In this document: piece by piece, positions 1 through 8,303 of the stretch
Numbering within the stretch: the first letter of the stretch is position 1
How the letters are laid out: each line of letters begins with the position of its first letter
The notes under the pieces: model-generated
Told to the model about the DNA's origin: nothing
Databases searched by the model: none
What the model saw: the letters and a program-made list of their open reading frames with translations, nothing else
Made by a program: the position numbers and the translations under genes
Source of the DNA: Streptomyces triticagri
GTDB taxonomy: Bacteria; Actinomycetota; Actinomycetes; Streptomycetales; Streptomycetaceae
Length of the DNA: 34,261 nucleotides
Assembly: GCF_003429565.1 (NCBI RefSeq)
Contig: NZ_QUAK01000012.1
Coordinates: forward strand, 4,287 to 38,547
Direction of reading: 5' to 3'

Positions 1-1077
1 CGGCTTCCCGTCTTCCCCTGGGACAAGCTCGAGCCCTACAAGGCGACCGCGGCCGCGCACCCGGGCGGCATCGTCGACCTGTCGGTCGGCACGCCCGTCG
101 ACCCGGTCCCGGAGCTGGTCCAGAAGGCCCTGGTGGCCGCGGCGGACTCACCCGGCTATCCGACGGTGTGGGGCACGCCCGCGCTGCGCGACGCGATCGC
201 CGGCTGGGCCGTGCGGCGGCTCGGCGCCGGGCAGGCAGGACACCGCAATGTGCTGCCCGTGGTGGGCTCCAAGGAGCTGGTGGCCTGGCTGCCGACCCAG
301 CTGGGACTCGGCCCCGGCGACGTCGTCGGCGTCCCGCGGCTCGCCTATCCCACGTACGAGGTAGGGGCCCGCCTGGCCCGCGCCGAGCACGCGGTCTACG
401 ACGACCCGGTCGCCGACCTGGACCCGGCGGCCCTGAAGCTGCTCTGGCTCAACTCGCCGTCCAACCCGACCGGCCGGGTCCTGGCCAAGGACGAACTGGC
501 CCGCATCGTGGCCTGGGCGCGCGAGCACGACGTGCTGGTGTTCTCGGACGAGTGCTATCTGGAGCTCGGCTGGGAGGCCGAGCCCGTCTCCGTGCTCGAT
601 CCGGAGGTCTGCGGCGGCTCGTACGACGGCATCGTCGCCGTGCACTCGCTGTCCAAGCGCTCCAATCTGGCCGGCTACCGCGCCGCGTTCCTGGTGGGCG
701 ACGAGTCCGTGCTCGGCGACCTGCTGCAGATCCGCAAGCACGGCGGCATGATGACGCCCGCCCCGGTGCAGGCCGCCACGATCGCGGCCCTCGGGGACGA
801 CACCCATGTCGCCGAACAGCGCGAGCGGTACGCGGCCCGGCGTGCGGCCCTGCGCGAGGCGCTGCTTCGGCACGGCTTCCGCATCGAGCACAGCGAGGCG
901 AGCCTCTATCTGTGGGCCACGCTCGGCGAGTCCTGCTGGGAGACGGTCGGCCGTCTCGCGGAGCTCGGCATCCTGGTGGCGCCCGGCGACTTCTACGGCG
1001 AGGCCGGGCGCGAGTACGTACGGATCGCCTTCACGGCCACGGACGAGCGCGTCGCCGCGGCGGTCGGACGGCTCTGA
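1..1077 (+). CDS. dapC: Succinyldiaminopimelate aminotransferase DapC (5' end truncated by window edge)
   Basis: PLP-dependent fold-type I aminotransferase that would transfer an amino group from glutamate to N-succinyl-2-amino-6-ketopimelate in the lysine/peptidoglycan diaminopimelate pathway. The frame is open from base 1 and begins RLPVFPWDKLEPYKA, the usual start region of this actinobacterial family, so only a few N-terminal residues are probably missing. Visible hallmarks are SVGTPVDP, the substrate/PLP-contact segment LNSPSNPTG, the PLP-pyridine Asp in FSDECY, and the Schiff-base lysine in SLSKRSN (codon at 655-657). About 358 residues are visible, near full length. The dapE-type desuccinylase of the same pathway lies 1.8 kb downstream. 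Other class I aminotransferases look similar, but the N-terminal signature and dapE proximity favour DapC. Confidence 0.9.
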   Translation, partial: RLPVFPWDKLEPYKATAAAHPGGIVDLSVGTPVDPVPELVQKALVAAADSPGYPTVWGTPALRDAIAGWAVRRLGAGQAGHRNVLPVVGSKELVAWLPTQLGLGPGDVVGVPRLAYPTYEVGARLARAEHAVYDDPVADLDPAALKLLWLNSPSNPTGRVLAKDELARIVAWAREHDVLVFSDECYLELGWEAEPVSVLDPEVCGGSYDGIVAVHSLSKRSNLAGYRAAFLVGDESVLGDLLQIRKHGGMMTPAPVQAATIAALGDDTHVAEQRERYAARRAALREALLRHGFRIEHSEASLYLWATLGESCWETVGRLAELGILVAPGDFYGEAGREYVRIAFTATDERVAAAVGRL

Positions 1078-1100
1078 GGCGCACGGCGTCCCACGACGCG

Positions 1101-1132
1101 GAAGGGCCCGGGAGTCGCCTCCCGGGCCCTTC
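1101..1132. terminator. Strong hairpin terminator between convergent genes
   Basis: A perfect 14-bp inverted repeat (GAAGGGCCCGGGAG at 1101-1114, its complement at 1119-1132) with a TCGC tetraloop lies 23 bases after the dapC stop and before the 3' end of the converging small secreted-protein gene. There is no T-tract, which is normal for Streptomyces. The symmetry suggests it can work in both directions. Confidence 0.8.
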
Positions 1133-1169
1133 GCGGTGCGCGTACGACCGTGTCCGGCCGGTGCGCGGC

Positions 1170-1478
1170 TCAGCCGAGCGGCAGGCCGCCCGGCGCGGCG
1201 GGCAGCCCGCCGATGAGGTCCTGCGAGGCCGCGCCCACGGTCGGCGCGGCGTCCTCGACGGCCTGGCCGCCGGTCTGTCCCGCGAGGCCGGTGGCGCTCT
1301 CGGCGGCACCGCCGACCGCGTCGCCGTCCAGCGCGGTCACCGCGCCGAGCGCGTCGGCGGCCGGCAGCTCGGCGGCGCCGGCGGAACCGGCCGCTGAGAC
1401 GACACCTGCCAGCGGCGCTGCTCCCGCCGCGACGAGCAGCGCGGTGCGGGCGATCCGGCGGGTCAGGGGGAGGGACAT
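1170..1478 (-). CDS. Small secreted Ala/Gly-rich protein (unknown function)
   Basis: A 102-residue protein with a classical signal peptide: basic n-region MSLPLTRRIAR, hydrophobic core ALLVAAGAAPLAGVV, and a likely signal peptidase I site in SAGSAGAAE near residue 36. The mature part is about 66 residues, rich in Ala, Gly, Asp and Thr, with no cysteines and no recognisable domain. The start is supported by AAGGAG a few bases upstream of the ATG at 1478. It is transcribed towards dapC and shares the hairpin at 1101-1132. Close relatives are common in Streptomyces and are often labelled 'ATP-binding protein', but I see no nucleotide-binding motif, so I leave the function open. Confidence 0.75.
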   Translation of the reverse strand: MSLPLTRRIARTALLVAAGAAPLAGVVSAAGSAGAAELPAADALGAVTALDGDAVGGAAESATGLAGQTGGQAVEDAAPTVGAASQDLIGGLPAAPGGLPLG

Positions 1479-1784
1479 GTTGCTCCTTCGAAACGGTTGG
1501 GACGGACGCCGTGACTACCGCGGAGACGCCCCGAAGGTTTCGGTGTGCCGACGTAAAGAGTTGGCAATGCGTCGCATGATCGACTGTGTACGAAAGCGGT
1601 CAAAGGGTGTGCCGGGCGGGCTGCCGCAGAATCCTCACTCCCCTTGGTGCGCAAGGCAGTTGACGGGCTGTACGAGGCTTCCCGAACGGAGGCCGGACGC
1701 GTCACCCGGGCGCCGGCGGACTGCCACCTTCGAGTGACGGGCCGCACGGGTGACTCCCGCCGCGGTCAGCGACTCCCGTTGCGC
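1479..1784. other. Intergenic region with promoter of the secreted protein
   Basis: About 306 bases between two minus-strand genes. It holds the 5' leader and probable promoter of the small secreted-protein gene (entry at 1576-1603) and the 3' flank of the lysozyme-like gene. I see no convincing ORF or strong hairpin. Confidence 0.5.
1576..1603 (-). promoter_or_regulatory. Candidate HrdB-type promoter for the small secreted protein
   Basis: On the minus strand, TTGACC (complement of 1598-1603) is followed after 16 bases by GATCAT (complement of 1576-1581), about 100 bases upstream of the start at 1478. Five of six -35 positions and four of six -10 positions match the vegetative consensus. 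Inferred from sequence only. Confidence 0.35.
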
Positions 1785-2753
1785 TCAGGGCGCGGTGACG
1801 ATCCGTACCGCCTCGTCCGCGCCCTTCCCGGCAGCCGGGCCGTCCCCCGCCTCGCTCCACTTCGCCCCGGACTCCGCGGCCCGCCACTCCCGGCCGGCGT
1901 ACGAGACCCGCTCGAGCCGCAGTTCGGCGGCGTGCGCGACGGCCCAGTGCGCGAGCTCCCAGCCGCGCCGGTCGCGGGTGCTCTCCGCGTTCGCGGCCGT
2001 CACGTCGGCGACCGGTACGGACACCGTGCGCCGCTGCTCGCCCTCGTCGACGTCCGAGCCCTGCCCGCCGGAGGCCACCGCCCCGGCCGCCTCGGTGCCG
2101 CTCAGGACGTCCGCCCCGAAGGCCTTCCGCAGCGCCTTGCGCACCTTCGCCGGGTCGCCCGGCTCGGCGGCCTCGCGCGTCTCGCAGCTGAAGGCGGCCG
2201 CGGCCCGGCCGGTCAGCGCCGCCGCGAGCAGCGCCGCGTCCGGCTCGTGCTTGGCGTACGCCTGCGGGTAACCGCTGCGCTGCACCCGCTGGGCGGCGAC
2301 GGTCAGCGGCAGCCGGGAGTACCCGGGGACCTCGGCCAGGTGCTCGTAGAACTTCTCCGAGGAGTAGACCGGGTCCATGATCTGCTTCTCGGTGCCCCAG
2401 CCCTGCGAGGGCCGCTGCTGGAAGAGGCCGATCGAATCGCGGTCGCCGTGGTCGATGTTGCGCAGCCCGGACTCCTGCAGTGCGGTCGCGAGCGCGATCG
2501 TCACCGCCCGCTCCGGCATGCCGCGGGAGGTGCCGACGGCGGACACCGTCGCCGCGTTCACGGCCTGCTCCGCGGTGAACTCGTAGGTCCCGCCGTCCCC
2601 GTCGCCCGACACCACCAGGCAGCGCGGTGCGCGCTTGCCGCCGCCCGCGTACTGGATCGCCAGATAGCCCGCGAGCGCGACGAGCACGACGAGGGCAGCT
2701 CCGATACGAAGGAGCCGACCGCGCCTGCGGTACGGGGAGGGCTGAGCTGGCAC
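1785..2753 (-). CDS. Membrane-anchored lysozyme-like protein of unknown substrate
   Basis: About 322 residues. A basic N-terminus ([15 protein letters not shown]) precedes one transmembrane helix at about residues 15-35, so most of the protein should lie outside the membrane. Residues about 85-125 (ALQESGL, then [15 protein letters not shown]) resemble the active-site region of lysozyme/transglycosylase-fold enzymes, with Glu94 as candidate catalytic acid. The C-terminal 100 residues are Ala-rich. Relatives in Streptomyces are often labelled 'heavy metal transporter', which the sequence does not support. The start is uncertain: GTG at 2753 or at 2762, neither with a strong ribosome binding site. 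It is divergent from dapE. Cell-wall hydrolysis is inference. Confidence 0.75.
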   Translation of the reverse strand: MPAQPSPYRRRGRLLRIGAALVVLVALAGYLAIQYAGGGKRAPRCLVVSGDGDGGTYEFTAEQAVNAATVSAVGTSRGMPERAVTIALATALQESGLRNIDHGDRDSIGLFQQRPSQGWGTEKQIMDPVYSSEKFYEHLAEVPGYSRLPLTVAAQRVQRSGYPQAYAKHEPDAALLAAALTGRAAAAFSCETREAAEPGDPAKVRKALRKAFGADVLSGTEAAGAVASGGQGSDVDEGEQRRTVSVPVADVTAANAESTRDRRGWELAHWAVAHAAELRLERVSYAGREWRAAESGAKWSEAGDGPAAGKGADEAVRIVTAP

Positions 2754-2881
2754 GCGGACCACCGTACCGGTGCCCGCGGACGGCCCGTGGCCCCCGTCGG
2801 CCGCCGACGGACGCCGATCCTCCGTTCGGTCCGCACGTGCCGTCCGCGCACCGCCCGCGATGCCTTGTCGGAGGTCTCGGT

Positions 2882-2887
2882 TAGGGT
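2882..2887 (+). promoter_or_regulatory. Candidate -10 box for leaderless dapE mRNA
   Basis: TAGGGT ends 7 bases before the dapE ATG and no Shine-Dalgarno is present, a spacing that would put transcription initiation at or next to the start codon. I do not see a good -35. Confidence 0.35.
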
Positions 2888-2894
2888 CGGCGGC

Positions 2895-4010
2895 ATGGCC
2901 GAAGCACCCTATGACGCACCTCATGGCGTACCCCAGGACACACCTCTCGACCTCACGCTCGACGCCGCGGAGCTCACCGCCCGGCTCGTCGACTTCCCGT
3001 CCGAGAGCGGACAGGAGAAGCCGCTCGCCGACGCGGTCGAGACCGCCCTGCGCGCCCTGCCCCACCTGACGGTGGACCGGTACGGGAACAACGTGGTGGC
3101 ACGCACCCGCTTCGGCCGCGAGGAGCGCGTCATCCTGGCCGGCCACATCGACACGGTCCCGATCGCGGACAACGTCCCGTCCCGCCTCGACGAGGACGGC
3201 ATCCTGTGGGGCTGCGGCAGCTGCGACATGAAGGCCGGCGTCGCGGTCCAGCTCCGGATCGCCCGCACGGTCACCGAGCCGAACCGCGACCTGACCTTCG
3301 TCTTCTACGACAACGAGGAGGTCGCCGCCCACCTCAACGGCCTCGGTCACGTCGCCGACGCCCATCCCGACTGGCTGGCGGGCGACTTCGCGGTCCTGCT
3401 CGAGCCCTCCGACGGCCAGGTGGAGGGCGGCTGCCAGGGCACCCTGCGGGTACTGCTGCGCACCGGCGGCGAGCGGGCCCACTCGGCGCGCAGCTGGATG
3501 GGCGCCAATGCCATCCACGCCGCCTCGCCGATCCTCGAGCGGCTCGCCTCGTACACTCCGCGCCACCCGGTCATCGACGGCCTCGAATACCGCGAGGGGC
3601 TCAACGCGGTCCGTATCGAGGGCGGTGTCGCGGGGAATGTGATCCCGGACGCCTGCACGGTCACCGTGAACTTCCGCTATGCGCCGGACCGTTCCGCGGA
3701 GGACGCCCTGGCGCACGTCCGCGAGGTGTTCGCCGACTGCGGCGTCGAGGAGTTCGTCGTGGACGACCACAGCGGTGCCGCGCTGCCCGGGCTCTCGCAT
3801 CCGGCCGCGGCCGCGTTCATCGAGGCGGTCGGCGGCACCCCGCAGCCCAAGTACGGCTGGACGGACGTCTCCCGCTTCAGCGCCCTCGGCGTCCCGGCGG
3901 TCAACTACGGCCCGGGGGACCCGCAGCTGGCCCACAAGCGGGACGAGCGCGTCGACACCGCGAAGATCCTCGCGGGCGAGGAGCGCCTGCGGTCCTGGCT
4001 GACCTCCTGA
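2895..4010 (+). CDS. dapE: Succinyl-diaminopimelate desuccinylase DapE
   Basis: M20-family zinc metallopeptidase, 371 residues, that hydrolyses N-succinyl-LL-diaminopimelate to LL-diaminopimelate and succinate in the cytoplasm, supplying lysine and peptidoglycan precursors. All metal-site elements are visible: His84 and Asp86 (AGHIDTVP), bridging Asp111 ([10 protein letters not shown]), the Glu141-Glu142 pair (YDNEEV), Glu170 (LLEPSDG) and a C-terminal His347 (LAHKRDERV). The dimerisation/lid insert lies at about 180-290, with ERAHSAR typical of the family. The ATG at 2895 is chosen because the open frame upstream (back to 1644) has no coding character and overlaps the divergent gene. It acts in the same pathway as dapC. 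Confidence 0.93.
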   Translation: MAEAPYDAPHGVPQDTPLDLTLDAAELTARLVDFPSESGQEKPLADAVETALRALPHLTVDRYGNNVVARTRFGREERVILAGHIDTVPIADNVPSRLDEDGILWGCGSCDMKAGVAVQLRIARTVTEPNRDLTFVFYDNEEVAAHLNGLGHVADAHPDWLAGDFAVLLEPSDGQVEGGCQGTLRVLLRTGGERAHSARSWMGANAIHAASPILERLASYTPRHPVIDGLEYREGLNAVRIEGGVAGNVIPDACTVTVNFRYAPDRSAEDALAHVREVFADCGVEEFVVDDHSGAALPGLSHPAAAAFIEAVGGTPQPKYGWTDVSRFSALGVPAVNYGPGDPQLAHKRDERVDTAKILAGEERLRSWLTS

Positions 4011-4144
4011 CCTGCCGGCCCGCCACGGACGGCCCCGCTCCTGGCGTTCACCTGCACTCCGCCGGGACCCGTCCGGCATTTACGCCCCGCTTCACAGGGG
4101 TCGATCTACGCTGAAGGCAGTGCGAATGACGGAAGGGGATATTC

Positions 4145-4894
4145 ATGGGCAACCCGGACGAGCAGGGCCCGGTCGAGGAGCAGTACCTGGGACCGGTCGT
4201 GCGCCGCCGCTCGCAGATCAAGCCCGGCACCACGGACCAGCGGCTCCTCGACTCCGAGGGCGATTCCGAGTGGGTGCACACCGACCCGTGGCGGGTCATG
4301 CGCATCCAGTCCGAGTTCGTGGAGGGTTTCGGCGCGCTCGCCGAACTGCCGCCCGCGATCAGCGTGTTCGGCTCCGCGCGCACGCCGGAGGGCACTCCCG
4401 AGTACGAGGCGGGCGTGGCGATCGGCAAGGCCCTGGTGGAGGCCGGATTCGCGGTGATCACCGGCGGCGGCCCCGGCGCCATGGCGGCCGCCAACCGCGG
4501 TGCGCGGGAGGCGAAGGGCACCTCGGTCGGCCTCGGCATCGAGCTCCCCTTCGAGCAGGGGCTGAACGAACACGTCGACATCGGGGTCAACTTCCGCTAC
4601 TTCTTCGTCCGCAAGACCATGTTCGTGAAGTACGCGCAGGGCTTCGTGGTGCTGCCCGGCGGCCTCGGCACCCTGGACGAACTCTTCGAGGCCCTCACCC
4701 TCGTCCAGACCCGCAAGGTCACCCGCTTCCCGATCGTCCTCTTCGGCTCGGCCTACTGGGGCGGCCTGGTCGACTGGCTCCGCGACACGGTCATCGCCCA
4801 GGGCAAGGCGGCCTCCCGCGACCTCCACCTCTTCCACGTCACGGACGACATCACGGAGGCGGTCACCCTGGTCACGAAGGAGGTCTCGGGCTGA
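4145..4894 (+). CDS. LOG-family cytokinin riboside 5'-monophosphate phosphoribohydrolase (TIGR00730)
   Basis: A 249-residue Rossmann-fold protein of the 'lysine decarboxylase-like' LOG family, which hydrolyses nucleoside 5'-monophosphates to base plus ribose 5-phosphate. Family signatures are GGGPGAM (107-113) and PGGLGTLDE (171-179), the phosphate-binding and catalytic loops. The N-terminal 60 residues extend beyond the core domain, as in other actinobacterial members. The start is backed by GGAAGGGG just upstream. It corresponds by position to Rv1205 of M. tuberculosis, reported to make cytokinins, but the native substrate in this organism cannot be told from sequence. The old label 'lysine decarboxylase' should be avoided. 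Confidence 0.9.
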   Translation: MGNPDEQGPVEEQYLGPVVRRRSQIKPGTTDQRLLDSEGDSEWVHTDPWRVMRIQSEFVEGFGALAELPPAISVFGSARTPEGTPEYEAGVAIGKALVEAGFAVITGGGPGAMAAANRGAREAKGTSVGLGIELPFEQGLNEHVDIGVNFRYFFVRKTMFVKYAQGFVVLPGGLGTLDELFEALTLVQTRKVTRFPIVLFGSAYWGGLVDWLRDTVIAQGKAASRDLHLFHVTDDITEAVTLVTKEVSG

Positions 4895-4932
4895 CGCCCA
4901 CCGGGCGTCCCGCGATCCAGCCCGCCAAATCC

Positions 4933-5021
4933 AGCCCGTCCGGCACACCCAGCCCGTCCGGCACACCCAGCCCGTCCGGCGTTTGAGGACATCCTTTACA
5001 GCCCGTCCGGCGCTTGAGGAC
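4933..5021. repeat. Cluster of GCCCGTCCGGC repeats (two partial, two full units)
   Basis: Four tandem copies of AGCCCGTCCGGC start at 4933, 4951, 4969 and 5000. The first two continue ACACCC (18-bp period); the last two continue with GTTTGAGGAC or GCTTGAGGAC and are full-length members of the same family found at 27679-27790. The cluster lies in the 3' region between the converging LOG and folP2 genes, just before a strong hairpin. Repeats of this type are familiar from Streptomyces intergenic regions. Function is unknown to me. Confidence 0.8.
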
Positions 5022-5022
5022 A

Positions 5023-5055
5023 CCCCCGGGGCGTAGCCCGAAGGGGCCCCGGGGG
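5023..5055. terminator. Bidirectional hairpin terminator between LOG and folP2 genes
   Basis: CCCCCGGGGC (5023-5032) pairs perfectly with GCCCCGGGGG (5046-5055) around a 13-base loop, 15 bases from the folP2 stop and directly after the repeat cluster. Placement between convergent genes suggests it stops both. Confidence 0.7.
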
Positions 5056-5070
5056 CAGACGCCCCGGGAC

Positions 5071-5940
5071 CTAAGCCAGCCCGCGCCGAGCGACCGATGG
5101 TGCGCGGCCCCCCGCGATCGCCCCCACCATCGCCAACACCTGTCGCGTCTCCGCGACTTCATGCACCCGATACACCCGCGCCCCGAGCCACGCCGACACC
5201 GCCGTGGTCGCCAGCGTCCCGATCAGCCGCTCCTTGACCGGCCGGTCAAGCGTCTCGCCCACGAAGTCCTTGTTGGACAGCGACACCAGAACCGGCCACC
5301 CCGTCCCGACCATCTCGCCGAGCCGCCGCGTCGCCTCGAGCGAATGCCGGGTGTTCTTCCCGAAGTCGTGCCCCGGGTCGATCAGTACGGACTCCCGCGG
5401 CACCCCGAGCTCCACCGCCCGCTCGGCCAGCGAGACCGTCACCCGCAGAATGTCGGCCATCACGTCCTCGTACGCGATCCGATGCGGCCGGGTCCGCGGC
5501 TGCACACCGCCCGCGTGCGTGCAGACGATCCCCACGCCGTGCCGCGCCGCCACCTCCGCCAGCCGCGGATCGACGCCGCCCCAGGCGTCGTTGAGCAGAT
5601 CGGCGCCCGCCTCGCACACCGCCTCGCCGACCTCGTGCCGCCAGGTGTCCACGCTGATGATCACGTCGGGGTACCGCCGCCGCACCTCCGCGACGAACCC
5701 GACCGTACGGCGCGCCTCCTCCTGGGCGGTCACCTCCTCGCCGGGCCCGGCCTTCACCCCGCCGATGTCGATGATCGCGGCGCCCTCGGCCACGGCCTGC
5801 TCGACCCGGGCCAGCGCCGGCTCGTCGCGGAAGGTGGCGCCCTGGTCGTAGAAGGAGTCCGGGGTCCGGTTCACGATCGCCATGATCACCGGCTCGTGCG
5901 CGGCGAACTCCCGTCCACCGAGCCGCAGTGGCCCTTGCAT
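5071..5940 (-). CDS. folP2: FolP2-type dihydropteroate synthase homologue
   Basis: A 289-residue pterin-binding TIM-barrel protein. DHPS family elements are visible: MAIVNRTPDSFYDQGATF (normally NVTPDSFSDGG), IDIGGVKAGPG, SVDTWR, LLNDAWGG, IDPGHDFGKNTRHS and the C-terminal RVHEVAETRQV. The first loop reads NRTPDSFYDQ instead of NVTPDSFSDG, which is the FolP2 version. Mycobacterial FolP2 (Rv1207) is reported to lack measurable DHPS activity, so a folate role should not be assumed. The start at 5940 has a strong AGGAGG 9 bases upstream. Its neighbours here (LOG gene, Rv1209-like gene, tag) match the mycobacterial locus except that gpgS is missing. Confidence 0.85.
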   Translation of the reverse strand: MQGPLRLGGREFAAHEPVIMAIVNRTPDSFYDQGATFRDEPALARVEQAVAEGAAIIDIGGVKAGPGEEVTAQEEARRTVGFVAEVRRRYPDVIISVDTWRHEVGEAVCEAGADLLNDAWGGVDPRLAEVAARHGVGIVCTHAGGVQPRTRPHRIAYEDVMADILRVTVSLAERAVELGVPRESVLIDPGHDFGKNTRHSLEATRRLGEMVGTGWPVLVSLSNKDFVGETLDRPVKERLIGTLATTAVSAWLGARVYRVHEVAETRQVLAMVGAIAGGRAPSVARRGLA

Positions 5941-6088
5941 CCCCTGATTCCTCCTCGCGTAGCTCGCCTGCGACCTTAACTGTCGGTGCTCCATGGCACG
6001 ATCGGACCCGGACAGTGTGCCGGGGCCGCCGCTCGCGAGACCGGGGGGCGCCTCGGGACCGTAGGTGGTGTCTTCCGGGGAGATGGTC

Positions 6089-6583
6089 GTGTTCTGGTTC
6101 CTGCTCATCGCGCTGGTCGTGGTGGTCGCCGCGGTCGCGCTGGCCGTGGTCGGCGGCGGCGAGACCGGCCCGCTGTCCCGCTCGGCGCCGGACCGCCTGG
6201 TCGACCCGCTGCCCGAGGAGCGCCCGGTGGGCCGGGCCGATGTGGAGGCGCTGCGGCTGCCGATGGCGGTGCGCGGCTACCGGATGTCCGAGGTGGACGA
6301 CGCCCTCGCCCGCCTCGGCGCCGAGCTCGCGGAGCGGGACGCCCGGATCGCCGAGCTCGAGTCGGCCCTCGCAGGCGCGGAGGCCGCCGCGGTCGGCGCC
6401 GGCCTCTTCCCGTCGTACGACACGGGGGAGACCTCCCAGTACCGGCCGGAGACCTCCCAGTACCGCCCGCGGGACCACGAGCCCGGCGACCAGGACCGGG
6501 GCGAGCCCCAGGACCCCGAGGACACCCCGCCCGCCGACCCGACCACCGAATCGCCGTACGGACCGGAGGAGCCCCGCCCATGA
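6089..6583 (+). CDS. Membrane-anchored DivIVA-domain-like protein (Rv1209 type)
   Basis: About 164 residues. One N-terminal transmembrane helix (FWFLLIALVVVVAAVALAVV), a linker, then a short segment RLPMAVRGYRMSEVDDALARLG typical of DivIVA/Wag31-type domains, followed by a coiled coil of about 30 residues (LAERDARIAELESALAG) and an acidic, Pro-rich disordered tail. I prefer the GTG at 6089 because GGGGAG lies 6 bases upstream; ATG at 6083 or GTG at 6065 would add a few residues. The tail contains a direct repeat ETSQYRP x2. It overlaps tag by ATGA and is divergent from folP2. A role at the cell envelope or poles is inference from the DivIVA-like motif. Confidence 0.75.
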   Translation: MFWFLLIALVVVVAAVALAVVGGGETGPLSRSAPDRLVDPLPEERPVGRADVEALRLPMAVRGYRMSEVDDALARLGAELAERDARIAELESALAGAEAAAVGAGLFPSYDTGETSQYRPETSQYRPRDHEPGDQDRGEPQDPEDTPPADPTTESPYGPEEPRP

Positions 6584-7164
6584 CCGCCGCACAGCCCGGC
6601 GCCGACGGCGCACTCCGCTGTCCCTGGTCCCTGGCGAGCGAGGACTACACGGCGTACCACGACGAGGAATGGGGACGCCCGGTCCACGGCGACGACGCAC
6701 TGTACGAGCGGCTCTGCCTCGAGGCGTTCCAGTCCGGCCTCTCCTGGATCACCATCCTGCGCCGCCGCGAGGGCTTCCGCCGCGCCTTCGCCGACTTCAA
6801 GATCGCCTCGGTCGCGGCCTTCACCGACGCCGACGCGGCCCGCCTCCTCGCCGACCCGGGCATCATCCGCAACCGCGCCAAGATCGCCGCGACCCTGACC
6901 AACGCCCGGGTGCTCGCCGACTGGTCCCCGGGCGAACTCGACGCGCTGATCTGGTCGTACGCCCCGGATCCCGGGCCCCGCCCGGTGCCGCGCACCCTCG
7001 CGGACGTCCCGGCGATCACCGACGAGTCGACGGCGCTGTCCAAGGCGCTCAAGAAGCGCGGCCTGCGCTTCATCGGCCCCACCACGGCGTACGCGATGAT
7101 GCAGGCCTGCGGACTCGTCGACGACCACCTGGCCGACTGCACGGCCCGCGGCAGCGGCGGCTGA
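6580..7164 (+). CDS. tag: DNA-3-methyladenine glycosylase I (Tag)
   Basis: A 194-residue HhH-superfamily DNA glycosylase that excises 3-methyladenine from alkylated DNA. The structural zinc ligands known from E. coli Tag are all present: Cys14 (RCPW), His27 (YHDEEWG), His183 and Cys187 (DDHLADC). Substrate-pocket residues are visible in CLEAFQSGLSWITIL, including Glu48, and FIGPTTAYAMMQACG is the conserved C-terminal motif. The ATG overlaps the previous stop (ATGA), so translation is probably coupled to the DivIVA-like gene. This pairing is also seen in mycobacteria (Rv1209-tagA). Confidence 0.93.
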   Translation: MTAAQPGADGALRCPWSLASEDYTAYHDEEWGRPVHGDDALYERLCLEAFQSGLSWITILRRREGFRRAFADFKIASVAAFTDADAARLLADPGIIRNRAKIAATLTNARVLADWSPGELDALIWSYAPDPGPRPVPRTLADVPAITDESTALSKALKKRGLRFIGPTTAYAMMQACGLVDDHLADCTARGSGG

Positions 7165-7176
7165 CGCCCTACAGCC

Positions 7177-7977
7177 CTACTGCCCCAGATACGTCGGCTT
7201 CTCCTTCGCGATGAAGGCCTGCACGGCGATCGCGTGGTCCTCGGACGCGCCCGCCTTCGCCTGCAGCTCCTCCTCCTTGAGGAGGGTCTCGCTCAGTGCG
7301 TGCGACGCACCGTGTGCAAGCGACTCCTTGATCGCCGCATAGGCCACGGTCGGTCCGGCGGCCAGGGCGAGGGCCACCTTCCGCGCCTCGTCGGCGAGTT
7401 CGTCCGCGGGCACCACACGGTTCGCGATGCCCAGCTCGTACGCCTCCTGGGCCTTGATGCTGCGCGGGAAGAACAGCAGATCGGCGGCCCGGCCGTGGCC
7501 GACGAGGCGCGGCAGCGTCCAGGCGACCCCGGAGTCGCTGGTCAGGGCGACACCGGCGAAGGAGGTGTTGAAGGCGGCCGTGTCCGCCACGATCCGGTAG
7601 TCCGCGGCGAGCGCGAAGCCGAAGCCCGCGCCGGCCGCGACACCGTTCACGCCCGCCACCACCGGCTTGGGCATCCCGGTCAGGGCTCGCACGATCGGGT
7701 TGTAGTGCTCGGCGACCGTGCTCATCGTGTTGCCGCTGCCCGCCTCGCGGTCGGCCGTGAGCGTACCGATGTGCTCCTTCAGGTCCTGGCCCACGCAGAA
7801 CGCCTTGCCGGTCGCCGTCAGGAGCACCGCGCGCACGGCGGGGTCCGCGGCGGCCGACTGCACGGCGTCCCGCAGCGCGACCTTGGCCTCCGTGTTCATG
7901 GCGTTCATGGCCTCGGGGCGGTTGATGGTGATCGTCGCGAGTCCGTCGTTCACCTCGTGGAGCACGCTGTCGGCCAT
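7177..7977 (-). CDS. Enoyl-CoA hydratase/isomerase (crotonase) family, PaaG-like
   Basis: A 266-residue crotonase-fold enzyme. The two oxyanion-hole segments are clear: KAFCVGQDLKEH and GVNGVAAGAGFGFALAADYRI. The general acid/base segment reads LTSDSGVAWTLPRLVG with an Asp where PaaG-type isomerases have theirs (PDCGGTW in E. coli PaaG), and the hydratase Glu pair is not seen. An isomerase of the PaaG/epoxyphenylacetyl-CoA group is therefore more likely than a true hydratase; the actual CoA ester is unknown. The start at 7977 has GGAGG 10 bases upstream; an ATG at 8007 would add 10 residues of no coding character. It is convergent with tag (12-base gap). Confidence 0.85.
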   Translation of the reverse strand: MADSVLHEVNDGLATITINRPEAMNAMNTEAKVALRDAVQSAAADPAVRAVLLTATGKAFCVGQDLKEHIGTLTADREAGSGNTMSTVAEHYNPIVRALTGMPKPVVAGVNGVAAGAGFGFALAADYRIVADTAAFNTSFAGVALTSDSGVAWTLPRLVGHGRAADLLFFPRSIKAQEAYELGIANRVVPADELADEARKVALALAAGPTVAYAAIKESLAHGASHALSETLLKEEELQAKAGASEDHAIAVQAFIAKEKPTYLGQ

Positions 7978-8077
7978 GGTGCGGGTACCTCCGTCGCTGG
8001 GCATCACGTCGTCCGTGCCAAGGATGTCGGAGATCGCGGCGGGCCGAAATGTCGCGGCAGGTGTGACCTGCGTCTAA

Positions 8078-8137
8078 CAATTCGGGATCGCCGTGACGCG
8101 TGGGGCGGCGCAGTATCGCAGTCACATCGCCGAATTG
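8078..8137. repeat. Interrupted inverted repeat CAATTCGG...CCGAATTG
   Basis: CAATTCGG (8078-8085) and CCGAATTG (8130-8137) are perfect complements. Just inside them GAT..GTGAC and GTCAC..ATC also pair, giving a two-part stem with a GC-rich loop. The AATT core stands out in this GC-rich sequence. It could be an operator or a hairpin upstream of DUF3117. Confidence 0.45.
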
Positions 8138-8181
8138 GGTGGTTTTGCTCAAGTGGGTTGCCCAAGCGATACGAACCGATG

Positions 8182-8212
8182 TTGGTCATCGGGTCCGGCG
8201 ATGCGGGATAAT
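8182..8212 (+). promoter_or_regulatory. Candidate promoter for DUF3117 gene
   Basis: TTGGTC (8182-8187) and GATAAT (8207-8212) are spaced by 19 bases, slightly long. GATAAT matches five of six vegetative -10 positions and is rare at this GC content. The inferred start would give a leader of about 85 bases. Confidence 0.35.
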
Positions 8213-8303
8213 GGCCTGGAAGCAATGTGTTCGATGCCGGTGACACAGCGCCTGTCATGGGGCCGCCGGCTGCGATGAGCTGGTTTCAGGAAGGGGAACG
8301 AGC

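Larger units (their letters stand above)
7978..8303. other. Divergent intergenic region with imperfect long inverted repeat
   Basis: 326 bases between the crotonase gene (leftward) and the DUF3117 gene (rightward). It holds leftward promoter sequence I cannot resolve, a long interrupted inverted repeat (8078-8137), and a candidate rightward promoter (8182-8212). No credible ORF. Confidence 0.5.

Noticed and set aside
1644..2894. dapE as a 788-residue fusion
   Set aside because: The upstream half is the antisense frame of the lysozyme-like gene; DapE proteins are about 370 residues.
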